A stretch of 15,949 bases of DNA from assembly GCA_027325115.1 (NCBI GenBank), contig DAHWFG010000110.1, forward strand, positions 1-15,949, given 5' to 3'. A program made the position numbers and the translations under genes. Position 1 is the first letter of the stretch. The number at the start of each line of letters is the position of its first letter. This document shows positions 7,528 to 15,192 of this stretch, piece after piece. The notes under the pieces were generated by a model, which was given only the letters and a program-made list of their open reading frames with translations, was not told where the DNA came from and did no database searches. The DNA is from JAKBCQ01 sp021807585. GTDB lineage: Bacteria; Planctomycetota; Planctomycetia; Isosphaerales; Isosphaeraceae.

Positions 7528-8244
7528 TTATTGAAGATACGTAAATCCGAGCGTTCGTAGAACACGTCGATAATCGGCGAGCGATTCCAAAACGGGTGCG
7601 CCGGGCGGGCGATCTTCGGCCGGGAGGCGATCTCCCAGTAAGTAGCAACGCATTCCAGCCGAGGTCGCGGAGTTGTATCCTGTGATCGAGTCCTCGATCG
7701 CCGCGGCGCGAAACGAAGCGACCCCCAGGCTACTGAGCGCCAGTCGGTAACAATCGGGCGCGGGCTTGGGACGTGCGACGTCGCCTTTGGCGACGATCAG
7801 CAGGAACGCGTCGAGAATCCCCGCGGTTCGGAGCGCGGTTTCCACATTCTCGCGCCAGGTTCCCGTGACGATCGCGAGCGGGACGATATCGTACAGCGAT
7901 CGCACGATCTCGACGACGCCCGGAAAAATGCGGGGGTCGCGGGAAAGAGCCTCGATCGTCCGTCGTTGCTTTCGCGCCGTCCAGCCTTCGATATCGCCGT
8001 CGGTCACTCCCCGCGACGCCAAAAACTGTGCGAAAAACACGCGATCGTCGATCGAAGCCGCGGGCGAACAATCGACGTCGTCGAGCTCCCAGCCGATCTC
8101 GCCGAGAGTCTCCTCCCAAGCCGCAATGTGAATGTTCTCGGTGTCGGCGATCACCCCGTCGAAATCGAAAAAAACCGCGTCGGGAGGGGCGCCTGGCGCC
8201 GGCCGAGAACGATCGAAACCCAGGCTCGTCGGATTGTCCGTCAT
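7528..8244 (-). CDS. HAD-superfamily hydrolase, beta-phosphoglucomutase/phosphatase-like
   Basis: A 238-residue soluble protein with all four HAD motifs: motif I DFDGVIADT (nucleophile Asp27, acid/base Asp29), motif II IVTGTWR (Thr127), motif III lysine in KPAPDCY (Lys160) and motif IV IEDSITG (Glu184-Asp185, Mg2+ ligands). The helical stretch between motifs I and II is a C1 cap, as in beta-phosphoglucomutase and phosphoglycolate phosphatase relatives. It should act on a small phosphorylated metabolite through an aspartyl-phosphate; which one cannot be told, and mutase versus phosphatase is open. I start at the ATG at 8244, which has GGGTGG upstream; a TTG 14 codons earlier has no ribosome site. 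It is divergent from the isomerase-like gene. The 146-base gap to the next gene on the strand contains a hairpin, so it is probably transcribed alone. Confidence 0.88.
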   Translation of the reverse strand: MTDNPTSLGFDRSRPAPGAPPDAVFFDFDGVIADTENIHIAAWEETLGEIGWELDDVDCSPAASIDDRVFFAQFLASRGVTDGDIEGWTARKQRRTIEALSRDPRIFPGVVEIVRSLYDIVPLAIVTGTWRENVETALRTAGILDAFLLIVAKGDVARPKPAPDCYRLALSSLGVASFRAAAIEDSITGYNSATSAGMRCYLLGDRLPAEDRPPGAPVLESLADYRRVLRTLGFTYLQ

Positions 8245-8290
8245 CGAATCCACCCGCTCGACTCCAACCCGCCGCACGCGCGTCAAACCG

Positions 8291-8319
8291 TTGACTTCGA
8301 CCCCCGGCGTTCGTATTTT
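8291..8319 (+). promoter_or_regulatory. Candidate sigma70-like promoter for the isomerase-like gene
   Basis: TTGACT (8291-8296) and TATTTT (8314-8319) are separated by 17 bases, in the 176-base divergent region between the HAD and isomerase-like genes. The matches are 5/6 and 4/6 to consensus. The implied transcript would have a leader of about 95 bases before the ATG at 8421. Sequence only; the spacer is GC-rich. Confidence 0.35.
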
Positions 8320-8420
8320 CGCCCAGTATGGAAGCCCGGCCGCGCCGAGGCAAGACGAACGACGTCGCGCGGCGTGTTTTGATTTCTAACCGATCCCAAT
8401 ATGATCACGAGGAGAGCACG

Positions 8421-9428
8421 ATGGCGCGCCCCGTCACTTTGTTCACGGGCCAATGGGCGGATATGACGCTCGAAGATATCTGCAAAAAAGCGAGCGCCTG
8501 GGGGTACGACGGGATCGAGCTCCCGTGCTGGGGGGATCATTTCAACGTTCAACAGGCGCTGAAAGATGATCATTATTGCAAAAACAGGATCGCTCTCCTC
8601 GCCAAATACGGGCTCAAGTGCTGGGCGATCTCGAACCACCTGACAGGGCAGCTCGTCCTCGACGTCCTCGACGCCCGCACCGACGATTGGGTTCCCGACG
8701 CGATCCGCGGCGACTCCGAGAAAAAACGCGCCTGGGCGATCCAAGAGATGAAAGACACCGCCCGCGCCGCCCAAAAACTGGGGGTGAAGGTCGTCAACGG
8801 GTTCACGGGTTCGTCGATCTGGCACTTGCTCTATTCGTTCCCTCCCGTGCCCGATTCGTGGATCGACGACGGCTTCAAACTCCTCGCCGAACGCTGGAAT
8901 CCGATTCTCGACGTCTTTAAAGAATGCGGAGTCAAGTTCGCGCTCGAAGTCCATCCCACTGAAATCGCCTTCGATCTTCACTCGGCGCAACGCGCTCTCG
9001 ACGCGCTCGGTCGCCGTCCCGAATTCGGCTTCAATTTTGATCCCTCGCATCTGCATTGGCAAATGGTTGATTCGGTCGAGTTCATTCGCGCCTTTCCCGA
9101 TCGGATCTATCACGTCCACGTCAAAGACGCCGCCCGCACGCTCGACGGCCGGTCGGGCATCCTCGCCTCGCATCTCAATTTCGGCGATCCCAGAAGGGGT
9201 TGGGATTTTCGCTCGCCCGGACGAGGCCAGGTCGATTTCGAGTCGATCGCGCGGGCTCTCAACGTGATCGGCTACGACGGCCCGCTCTCGGTCGAATGGG
9301 AGGACTCGGGGATGGATCGCGAATACGGCGCCGCCGAGGCCGCCAAATTCACCCGCGAGAAAATCGACTTCAAGGCTTCAGGACGCGGGTTCGATTCGGC
9401 TTTCGCCGAAGCCCAGGCCAAGAAATGA
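8421..9428 (+). CDS. Sugar phosphate isomerase/epimerase-like TIM-barrel protein
   Basis: A 335-residue protein of the xylose-isomerase-like (AP_endonuc_2) TIM-barrel superfamily, the group that includes IolE, IolI and hydroxypyruvate isomerase. It opens with a first strand and the conserved WGYDGIELPCWG (residues 27-38). Probable metal and catalytic residues are Glu176 in ALEVHPTE, Asp207 and His210 in NFDPSHLHW, His231 and His233 in YHVHVKD, and Glu292 in LSVEWED. Such enzymes use a divalent metal to isomerise or epimerise sugars or cyclitols; the substrate cannot be inferred. No signal peptide, so probably cytoplasmic. The frame is open 31 codons further upstream, but GGAG seven bases before the ATG at 8421 and the start of the conserved fold favour this start. 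It is divergent from the HAD gene and convergent with the hypothetical gene at 9524-9976; a link with the HAD enzyme in sugar-phosphate metabolism is only a guess. Confidence 0.88.
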   Translation: MARPVTLFTGQWADMTLEDICKKASAWGYDGIELPCWGDHFNVQQALKDDHYCKNRIALLAKYGLKCWAISNHLTGQLVLDVLDARTDDWVPDAIRGDSEKKRAWAIQEMKDTARAAQKLGVKVVNGFTGSSIWHLLYSFPPVPDSWIDDGFKLLAERWNPILDVFKECGVKFALEVHPTEIAFDLHSAQRALDALGRRPEFGFNFDPSHLHWQMVDSVEFIRAFPDRIYHVHVKDAARTLDGRSGILASHLNFGDPRRGWDFRSPGRGQVDFESIARALNVIGYDGPLSVEWEDSGMDREYGAAEAAKFTREKIDFKASGRGFDSAFAEAQAKK

Positions 9429-9452
9429 AGAATGATTAAGCGTCCATATGCA

Positions 9453-9489
9453 AGCGAGCGTCGATCCGATTCTTCGATCGGCGCTCGCT
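9453..9489. terminator. Bidirectional hairpin between convergent genes
   Basis: The arms 9453-9466 and 9476-9489 (AGCGAGCG... and ...CGCTCGCT) pair over 14 bp with one T/G position, leaving a 9-base loop. It begins 24 bases after the isomerase-like stop on the plus strand and 34 bases after the hypothetical gene stop on the minus strand. A shared rho-independent-type terminator is the natural reading, although only CATTTC follows on the plus strand and no T-run follows on the minus strand. Confidence 0.6.
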
Positions 9490-9523
9490 CATTTCAGGAT
9501 GCCTAATTGCGTGATTTGTGCGG

Positions 9524-9976
9524 TTAAACCGGGGTTCGAGGAAGTGCGACAAGTTCGAAGGATCTGATGCGTTCACAAACTTCGTCGGGACCGATCGCGT
9601 CGAGCCGTTTTCCATCGGCGTGCCAGGATCCCCCGCGGAATTCAAACACCGCGGTGGCGCGGCGCGACCGGGGTTCCGCCGGCAGCGGCCGAAACCGCAC
9701 ACCGATCAACGCAGTGAGGCGGCGAGACGAGCGATTCCGCGCCCAAACGACGGAATCTTCCCAGGTTGCGTCTTCCCAGAGCCGACGCTCGGCGGGCGTA
9801 TCAACGCCGATGCGGGTGACGAACCGGGCCTCAAGACGCTCTCTCCGAACGCGAAACATACCGCGGGCGCGGTCAAACCGGGCGCGAGCGGAAAGTTCGA
9901 GAAACGGCCGCACCACGACGATCCATCCCAGACCGAACGCGGCGAGCAAGACGCCGCCCCACACGATCCACCACAT
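9524..9976 (-). CDS. Membrane-anchored hypothetical protein
   Basis: A 150-residue protein with one clear N-terminal membrane segment (about residues 2-23, WWIVWGGVLLAAFGLGWIVVV) and a basic, soluble C-terminal part. The tail contains LWEDATWEDSVVWARNR, a predicted strand LTALIGVRF, and ATAVFEFRGGSWHADGKRLD. It looks like a small planctomycete-type conserved protein, but I cannot name a family. With Arg-rich residues right after the membrane segment the tail is probably cytoplasmic. The start is firm: GAGGAGG seven bases before the ATG. It is divergent from nfo and converges on the isomerase-like gene with a shared hairpin. Reality of the gene rests on the ribosome site, the membrane segment and the coding-like composition. 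Confidence 0.7.
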   Translation of the reverse strand: MWWIVWGGVLLAAFGLGWIVVVRPFLELSARARFDRARGMFRVRRERLEARFVTRIGVDTPAERRLWEDATWEDSVVWARNRSSRRLTALIGVRFRPLPAEPRSRRATAVFEFRGGSWHADGKRLDAIGPDEVCERIRSFELVALPRTPV

Positions 9977-10117
9977 GCTCCCGCCTCCTCGTCATGGATG
10001 ATCGATCACGTTCCCCGATGTCGAATTTAGAGCGCCGAGACGCCTCGGGACAAGAGGCCGACGCAACGTCTATCAGCTTTTCGTACCAAGCCGATTCCGT
10101 TCTTGAGCCCAAGCCAC

Positions 10118-11143
10118 ATGAAAACAAACCCCACGCGATCGCAAGCGAAATCCAAGGATCAATCGCCAAGGTCGAAACCGCGAGCGACGAGGCCCGCGGC
10201 CCCAGACGATTCACCGCGATCGAACCCTCGTGAGAACGATCGTCTCGATCATCCTGTAACATGCGATCGTTTATTAGGCGCACACATGTCGATTGCAGGA
10301 GGGCATGTGAACGCGGTCCTCGCCGCGGCCCGCGTCGGCTTCCGTACCGTCCAGCTCTTCACCAAAAATAACAACCAGTGGAACGCGTCTTCGCTCGATC
10401 CCGCCGGAATTCGGGCGTTTCGCGATGCGCTCGAAGCGAATGAGATTGTTCGACCCGTCGCGCACGATTCGTATCTGATCAATCTGGCGAGCCCCGACGA
10501 CACGCTCTGGCGAAAATCGATCGACGCACTCGTCGTCGAGGTCGAACGGTGCGATGCGCTCGGAATCGTCGATCTGGTGATTCATCCCGGCTCGCACATC
10601 GATTCGGGAGAAAACGCCGGGTTGATCCGCGTCGCGCTTGGACTCGATGAAGTCCATCGGCGGACGAAGAAATCTTCGGTATTCATTGATCTGGAATCGA
10701 CCGCGGGGCAGGGGAGCGGACTGGGCCATCGGCTCGAGCATCTGGGTTCGATCATCGACCGCGTGAAGCATTCCGATCGGCTCGGCGTCTGTCTCGATTC
10801 CTGCCATCTCTTCGCCGCGGGCTATCCGCTCGCCGCGGTCGCCGATTACAATAAGATGATCGGCGACCTGGAACGAAGCGTCGGGCTCGACCGCGTTCGC
10901 GTGTGGCATTTGAACGACAGCCTCAAAGCTCTGGGAAGCCGCGTCGACCGACACGCCGGAATCGGTCTCGGCTTAATGGGGCTCGAACCGTTTCGCAATA
11001 TCGTCAACGACCCGCGCTTCGATTCGATCCCGCTGATCCTCGAAACGCCCAAAGGCGTCGATTCGGCGGGAGAAGATCTCGACGTCGTCAACTTTCGAAC
11101 GCTCCGCTCGCTTCTAGTCGACAAGCGAAAACTTGTCTCATAA
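10118..11143 (+). CDS. nfo: Deoxyribonuclease IV (endonuclease IV, AP endonuclease)
   Basis: Endonuclease IV cleaves 5' of abasic sites in base excision repair, using three Zn2+ ions in a TIM barrel. From the ATG at 10118 the protein is 341 residues. All nine metal ligands of the E. coli enzyme have counterparts: His116 (HDSYLINL), His156 (IHPGSH), Glu193 (ESTAGQGSGLG), Asp227 and His230 (CLDSCHLFAAGY), His264 (WHLND), Asp277 and His279 (GSRVDRH) and Glu309 (LILETPKG). Length of the core fits the family. Odd point: the conserved fold starts only at about residue 52 (LLGAHMSIAGG). The preceding basic, Pro/Ser/Arg-rich stretch has no family match, there is no later ATG, GTG or TTG before the core, and no clear ribosome site at 10118; a TTG at 10103 is the other option. 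Ppk1 begins 46 bases downstream in the same direction, so they may be co-transcribed. Confidence 0.92.
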   Translation: MKTNPTRSQAKSKDQSPRSKPRATRPAAPDDSPRSNPRENDRLDHPVTCDRLLGAHMSIAGGHVNAVLAAARVGFRTVQLFTKNNNQWNASSLDPAGIRAFRDALEANEIVRPVAHDSYLINLASPDDTLWRKSIDALVVEVERCDALGIVDLVIHPGSHIDSGENAGLIRVALGLDEVHRRTKKSSVFIDLESTAGQGSGLGHRLEHLGSIIDRVKHSDRLGVCLDSCHLFAAGYPLAAVADYNKMIGDLERSVGLDRVRVWHLNDSLKALGSRVDRHAGIGLGLMGLEPFRNIVNDPRFDSIPLILETPKGVDSAGEDLDVVNFRTLRSLLVDKRKLVS

Positions 11144-11150
11144 TATGAGA
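11136..11150 (+). repeat. Short inverted repeat over the nfo stop codon
   Basis: TCTCAT (11136-11141) and ATGAGA (11145-11150) pair over 6 bp around a 3-base loop; the TAA stop at 11141-11143 lies inside. It is weak and A+T-rich, has no T-run, and sits 39 bases before the ppk1 start, so it is unlikely to stop transcription into ppk1. Confidence 0.35.
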
Positions 11151-11189
11151 TTATGAATCGGTTTCGGATTATGGATGAAGGGGGATCAA

Positions 11190-13385
11190 ATGGCCGAAGT
11201 CCAAAACAACGGAGCGGCGCGAACCGAACCGATGTTGCCGCGGGTGACGATCGAGCCCGGCTTGTTTATCAATCGCGAACTAAGCTGGCTCGGCTTCAAC
11301 GAACGCGTGCTCGAAGAGGCGCGCGACCCGACAAATCCCCTCCTCGAACGACTCCGCTTCGTCGCGATCTCGGCGTCGAATCTCGACGAATTCTTCGAGG
11401 TCCGCGTCGCCGGTTTGCAAGCGCAATTGTATGATAACCTCGAGCCGCAGGATCTCCCTCCCGACGGCCTCGGCCCCGTGGCGCAATTGACCGAAATCGC
11501 CCGCCGCGCCCGCGACCACGTGGCCCGCCAATACGCGGTCTGGAACGGCGAGATCAAACCCAAGCTCGCCGATCACGGAATCGTCATCCTCGATTCCGAT
11601 TCGATCGACGGGAGACGAGCCGAATTCCTCAATAAATACTTCGACGAACAAGTTTTCCCAGTCCTCACCCCGCTCGCGATCGACCCCGCACATCCATTTC
11701 CACATCTTCATAACAAAAGTTTGAATATTATTTTACGAATTGAGCCGGTCGATCAAGATCCGATCCGTCAATTGTATGCGGTGCTTCAGGTTCCGGCCGT
11801 CCTCAATCGTCTGGTTCCGCTCCCCGACGAGGGAGACGGGGTCCATCGCTTCGTGCTGCTTGAAGATGTCGTCGGGCCTCGGCTCGCGTCGCTTTTCGGC
11901 GGGTTCAGGGTCGTCGACTGGGTGCCGTTCCGCGTCACCCGCAACAGCGATCTGACAATCCAGGAAACCGAGGTCAAAGCGAGCCTCCTCTCGACGATTC
12001 AAGAGACTCTGCGCCAACGAAAATGGGGCGCCGCGGTCCGCCTCGAAATCGCCGATCGCACCGACGACGGCTTTCTGGAACAACTCCAAACCGCTCCCGC
12101 GCTCGATCTCGACGATCGCGACGTTTACAAAGTTCCCGGTCCGATCGACCTCTCGGCCCTCTCGGCGCTCTACAAAATCGACGGCTTCCGCGATCTCAAA
12201 GACGTCCCCTTCGAACCCCAAATGCCCGCGGCGCTCGCCAATCGCGCCAATATCTTCACGGTCTTGCGCGAACAAGATTTGCTTGTTCATCACCCTTACG
12301 AATCCTTCGGTGCGGTCGTTCAATTCATCGAACAAGCCGCCGAAGATCCTCAGGTTCTCGCGATCAAAATCACCCTCTATCGTACATCGGAAGATAATCG
12401 AATCATCATGGCGCTGACTCGCGCCGCCGAGAACGGCAAACAGGTTACCGCGCTCGTCGAACTGCAGGCGCGGCTCGACGAGGAGAACAACATCGTCAAG
12501 GCGCGCGTGCTGCAGAAAGCCGGAGTGCACGTCGTCTACGGCATGGTGGGACTCAAAACACACTGCAAGGCGGCGCTCGTCGTTCGCCGCGAAACCGACG
12601 GAATCCGCCGCTACGTACATTTAGCCACTGGTAATTATAACACAATCACGGCACGCATTTATACCGATTTATGTTTAATGACAAGTCGGCCCGAATTCGG
12701 AGAAGACGCGACGGCGCTCTTCAATTTGTTGACGGGATATTCGCAGGGAAGATCGTGGAACAAGCTCGTCGTGGCGCCGCTCGATCTCGCCGATCGCGTG
12801 CTCGAACTGATCGACCGCGAACGCCGCAACGCCGCCAAGGGGCTCCCCGCGCGAATCATCGCCAAAATCAACGCGCTCGTCGATCCCGCCGCGATCGAAG
12901 CGCTTTACAACGCGAGCCGCGCCGGCGTACGCGTCGACCTGATCGTCCGCGGCATCTGCTGTCTCAGGCCCGGAATCCCCGGCGTAAGTGAAAATATCCA
13001 AGTGATTAGCATCGTCGATAAGTATCTCGAACACTCGCGGATCATGTACTTTCAAAACAACGACGATCCCGAGGTTTTCCTTTCGTCCGCGGATTGGATG
13101 CCGAGGAATTTCCGCCGACGCGTCGAAATCCTCTTCCCGATCGAAGATTCTAGACTCAAAAACCGAATCATCGAAGGTATCCTCGGAGTCACGCTTTCAG
13201 ATAACGTCAAGGCGCGCAAACTTCAGCCCGACGGATCGTACGTGCGTGTCGTACCCAATACCGGCGAACCTCTCGTCCGCTGCCAGGTCGAATTTCAGAA
13301 CATGGCCAAAGAACTTTCGTCGACGGTCGATCTCCCCATTCGACCCGCCCCCGCGCCTTCGTCGCTTACAAGTGCGCGTTTTTAA
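11190..13385 (+). CDS. ppk1: Polyphosphate kinase 1
   Basis: PPK1 reversibly transfers the gamma-phosphate of ATP to a growing polyphosphate chain, usually at the membrane face, building phosphate and stress reserves. From the ATG at 11190 it is 731 residues, slightly longer than the E. coli protein (688). The N-terminal domain shows FINRELSWLGFNERVL and ISASNLDEFFEVRVAG; the middle domain contains HPFPHLHNKS. The phospholipase-D-like catalytic domains carry the autophosphorylated histidine His458 in GLKTHCK, the second conserved histidine His477 in YVHLATGNYN and His615 in YLEHSRIMYF, followed by SSADWMPRNFRRRVE. I see no missing domain. The start is chosen because AGGGGG lies just before it; an ATG five codons upstream overlaps that site. 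It follows nfo closely and converges on the DUF983-like gene. A PhoB-type box was not evident in the short upstream gap. Confidence 0.97.
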   Translation: MAEVQNNGAARTEPMLPRVTIEPGLFINRELSWLGFNERVLEEARDPTNPLLERLRFVAISASNLDEFFEVRVAGLQAQLYDNLEPQDLPPDGLGPVAQLTEIARRARDHVARQYAVWNGEIKPKLADHGIVILDSDSIDGRRAEFLNKYFDEQVFPVLTPLAIDPAHPFPHLHNKSLNIILRIEPVDQDPIRQLYAVLQVPAVLNRLVPLPDEGDGVHRFVLLEDVVGPRLASLFGGFRVVDWVPFRVTRNSDLTIQETEVKASLLSTIQETLRQRKWGAAVRLEIADRTDDGFLEQLQTAPALDLDDRDVYKVPGPIDLSALSALYKIDGFRDLKDVPFEPQMPAALANRANIFTVLREQDLLVHHPYESFGAVVQFIEQAAEDPQVLAIKITLYRTSEDNRIIMALTRAAENGKQVTALVELQARLDEENNIVKARVLQKAGVHVVYGMVGLKTHCKAALVVRRETDGIRRYVHLATGNYNTITARIYTDLCLMTSRPEFGEDATALFNLLTGYSQGRSWNKLVVAPLDLADRVLELIDRERRNAAKGLPARIIAKINALVDPAAIEALYNASRAGVRVDLIVRGICCLRPGIPGVSENIQVISIVDKYLEHSRIMYFQNNDDPEVFLSSADWMPRNFRRRVEILFPIEDSRLKNRIIEGILGVTLSDNVKARKLQPDGSYVRVVPNTGEPLVRCQVEFQNMAKELSSTVDLPIRPAPAPSSLTSARF

Positions 13386-13419
13386 ATGTTAATTCACGTG
13401 ATCGCTTATGTTCTTGAAA

Positions 13420-13452
13420 TCGATCCCGCGGGTCAATCGCCGTCGGGATCGA
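13420..13452. terminator. Possible hairpin between convergent ppk1 and DUF983-like genes
   Basis: TCGATCCCG (13420-13428) and CGGGATCGA (13444-13452) form a perfect 9-bp stem with a 15-base loop. It lies 34 bases after the ppk1 stop and overlaps the 3' end of the convergent DUF983-like gene. No good T-run follows on either strand, so terminator function is only likely by position. Confidence 0.4.
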
Positions 13453-13804
13453 AAAATCGATCAAAGTGAATAAACAACACTCGCGAGTACCGGAACACCG
13501 CGGGGCCGAGCGGAACAAACGCAACCCACGACGCTATCAAAATCCAATGCAACGGCCATTTGGGGACGATCAGCAGTTTACCGATCAGAACGCCAAGCGC
13601 GATGATCGGCATCCCGATCGCATAACTGAAGTACATCGCGCCCGTAAAATAACCGGGCCCGCGTTCAAATTTGTAGCCGCAAACCGGGCATCGTTCATTC
13701 ATTTCGAACCTGCCCCGGAAAACTCGACCCTCGCCACACTCCGAACACTTCTGTTCGAAGATCGTTCGAAGATGAAACCGTCGGGGCTGTACCGCACTCA
13801 TCAT
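13433..13804 (-). CDS. DUF983-like zinc-ribbon membrane protein
   Basis: A 123-residue protein. Near the N-terminus are two Cys-x2-Cys knuckles, Cys20/Cys23 (KCSECGEGRVFRGRF) and Cys39/Cys42 (RCPVCGYKFERG), the pattern of the DUF983 family, presumably binding Zn2+. Two membrane segments follow, about residues 54-79 (YFTGAMYFSYAIGMPIIALG...) and 85-103 (LHWILIASWVAFVPLGPAV). The acidic C-terminus ends in FDPDGD. Function of the family is unknown. The start is an ATG followed directly by another ATG; GGAGG lies eight bases before the first, which is why I prefer it to an ATG six codons upstream. It converges on ppk1; no functional link is implied by that. Confidence 0.83.
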   Translation of the reverse strand: MMSAVQPRRFHLRTIFEQKCSECGEGRVFRGRFEMNERCPVCGYKFERGPGYFTGAMYFSYAIGMPIIALGVLIGKLLIVPKWPLHWILIASWVAFVPLGPAVFRYSRVLFIHFDRFFDPDGD

Positions 13805-13956
13805 ATCGTTTCCCTCCAGCATCCCATCATCGTCGAAACAAAGCCGCCGAACCAGATCTCCTTACATCCAAATCCCCCGGCAAATCAATTTTATTTATTT
13901 AATAGTTATTTTATCTATTGATATTCATATTTTTATCACGCTACCTTTTGATATCA

Positions 13957-14013
13957 GGAGACGTTCGGTCTTTTCTTCACGTTACGCGTCGCGAAAAAAA
14001 TCCGAACGTCCCC
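13957..14013 (-). repeat. Long-loop inverted repeat 3' of the Tat-exported protein gene
   Basis: GACGTTCGG (13960-13968) and CCGAACGTC (14002-14010) pair perfectly over 9 bp; beyond an A/C mismatch two or three G-C pairs extend the stem. The 33-base loop includes a run of seven A on the plus strand (T on the minus strand). It lies 15-18 bases after the stop at 14031-14029 on the minus strand. It may be a 3'-end structure; the T-run is inside the loop rather than after the stem, so it is not a textbook terminator. Confidence 0.5.
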
Positions 14014-14028
14014 TTGGCATCCAGGACG

Positions 14029-15057
14029 TCATTGCTTCAGCAGCGTGGCGACCGAGATGTGCGGCCAGAACAGATTCTTGAAAAAGAGGATCACGGTCTG
14101 GGTGTATTGCAATTGAAGGAAATCTTGACTCGGATCGCCGCCGGGACGAATCGTCTCGATCCAGAAGGTCGCGTCGATCCGGGTCACCTTGGCGTTTTGG
14201 TCGACAAATGGAATGTTGCAGATACCGGTCGGGTGTGTCGCCGAAACGTCAAGTACATCGGTGTGCACGACGTCTTGCCCGAGGATCGCTCGCTCGAGCG
14301 CAAGATTGGGGTTCTGAAGAAACGGCTGAGAGAACCCCGGAGGCAAAACCGCGTTGTTGAAGGGAGCAAGATATACCGGACTGTTGACCCGAGCTCCATG
14401 CGAATCAAACGGTGTCGAGTCGACGGATTTAAACGTGGGCGCCGCCGCGAACGGATCTTTCCGTTCGCCCTGCGCGACAAACGACGTTCCGTGGGGAATC
14501 GATCCTTGACGGACGACCGTCGCCTTCTGTGCCGGAACATTGGTCTGAGGCACGTTCAGCCAAAGACCAGGCTCGATATGCAACGGTTCGTTCGTCAGGT
14601 TGTCGGAGATTCGTTGCAAATACGTGACCCCAAAAAGGTTAATATCCTTTTGATCCGTGGATCCGCGATTCGGAATCGGTCCGCCGATTCGATGAAATTC
14701 GAGCTCTTCTCGCGTCCCGTTGAGTTTCAGGCGGAAAGTTTGAGGACCGTCGGGATTGTCGAAATCCGGCAGCGAAATCAGGTTGAATCCGCGTCCAACC
14801 CACAATCCGTCGAGCTCTCGCAACGGTCCAAGTTGATCGTTTTGGAGCTTCATCGGCGCCGATCGCCGGAGCTGCGGTTTGTGACCGTCGGGTCGTTTTT
14901 TATCGACGCCCTGAACGGGGGGATTCGGTTTCGGTTCCTGCGCGCCGGCTCGACCTTCGCCACCGACAATCGCCAATCCGCATGCCGTCGCCCCCGCGAC
15001 TCCGAGGAAATCACGACGCGTTCCACTCCGATTCTCATCACTCTGTGCAGGGCTCAT
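14029..15057 (-). CDS. Tat-exported protein with nitrobindin-like (heme-binding-type) GxWxGxG domain
   Basis: A 342-residue protein. The N-terminus carries a twin-arginine signal, TRRDFLG at residues 13-19, a mildly hydrophobic stretch and a likely AGA cleavage site at 37-39, so it should be exported folded, consistent with a cofactor. After a Pro/Lys-rich linker comes GPLRELDGLWVGRGFNLISL (78-97), with the GxWxGxG signature (84-90) of nitrobindin/THAP4-like beta-barrels that can bind heme. Later segments include FHRIGGPIPNRGS, LFGVTYLQRISD, LHIEPGLWLNVP and IPHGTSFVAQG. The protein is about twice a plain nitrobindin, so it may belong to a larger related family. Heme binding is inferred from similarity, not from an assigned axial ligand. 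The ATG at 15057 has AAGGGG about seven bases upstream; the TTG one codon earlier is less likely. Confidence 0.7.
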   Translation of the reverse strand: MSPAQSDENRSGTRRDFLGVAGATACGLAIVGGEGRAGAQEPKPNPPVQGVDKKRPDGHKPQLRRSAPMKLQNDQLGPLRELDGLWVGRGFNLISLPDFDNPDGPQTFRLKLNGTREELEFHRIGGPIPNRGSTDQKDINLFGVTYLQRISDNLTNEPLHIEPGLWLNVPQTNVPAQKATVVRQGSIPHGTSFVAQGERKDPFAAAPTFKSVDSTPFDSHGARVNSPVYLAPFNNAVLPPGFSQPFLQNPNLALERAILGQDVVHTDVLDVSATHPTGICNIPFVDQNAKVTRIDATFWIETIRPGGDPSQDFLQLQYTQTVILFFKNLFWPHISVATLLKQ

Positions 15058-15153
15058 CAATCGCCCCTTTCTCTTCGATTGGATTGTTCCGAAATGACGA
15101 ACCGATGTCGATCATCGAGAACGATTCAATGAACACAAATCATCCCGATCCAC

Positions 15154-15192
15154 GACACTTCTGATTGAATCAAAGTGTCTAAGCTACGTCAA
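15154..15192 (-). promoter_or_regulatory. Candidate promoter overlapped by an inverted repeat
   Basis: On the minus strand TTGACG (15192-15187) and TTCAAT (15169-15164) are 17 bases apart, 5/6 and 4/6 matches to sigma70 boxes. The perfect 7-bp inverted repeat GACACTT (15154-15160) / AAGTGTC (15173-15179) spans the -10 box and part of the spacer, where a repressor operator often lies. It is about 100 bases upstream of the Tat-exported protein start. No regulator gene is in the window. Confidence 0.35.

Noticed and set aside
7382..7648. Upstream 89-codon extension of the CarboxypepD_reg-like gene
   Set aside because: It overlaps the HAD gene 3' end, is Arg/Ser-rich without a signal peptide, and the internal ATG at 7381 has a strong GGAGGT site followed by a signal peptide.
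8283..9173. Open frame of 296 codons on the minus strand
   Set aside because: Antisense to the isomerase-like gene and reaching into the divergent promoter region; no domain.
9873..10283. Open frame of 136 codons on the minus strand overlapping the membrane-anchored gene and the start of nfo
   Set aside because: It overlaps two better-supported genes, has no family match, and its only hydrophobic stretch is short.
10274..10954. Open frame of 226 codons on the minus strand
   Set aside because: Antisense to endonuclease IV, whose nine metal ligands are all present on the other strand.
11136..11150. Inverted repeat over the nfo stop as a terminator between nfo and ppk1
   Set aside because: Only 6 bp, A+T-rich, with no T-run after it; too weak to call a terminator.
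11733..12620. Open frame of 295 codons on the minus strand inside ppk1
   Set aside because: Shadow of a fully conserved polyphosphate kinase; no ribosome site or domain.
13918..15132. Open frame of 404 codons on the plus strand
   Set aside because: Antisense to the Tat-exported protein gene, which has a Tat signal, a domain signature and a ribosome site; no recognisable product on this strand.
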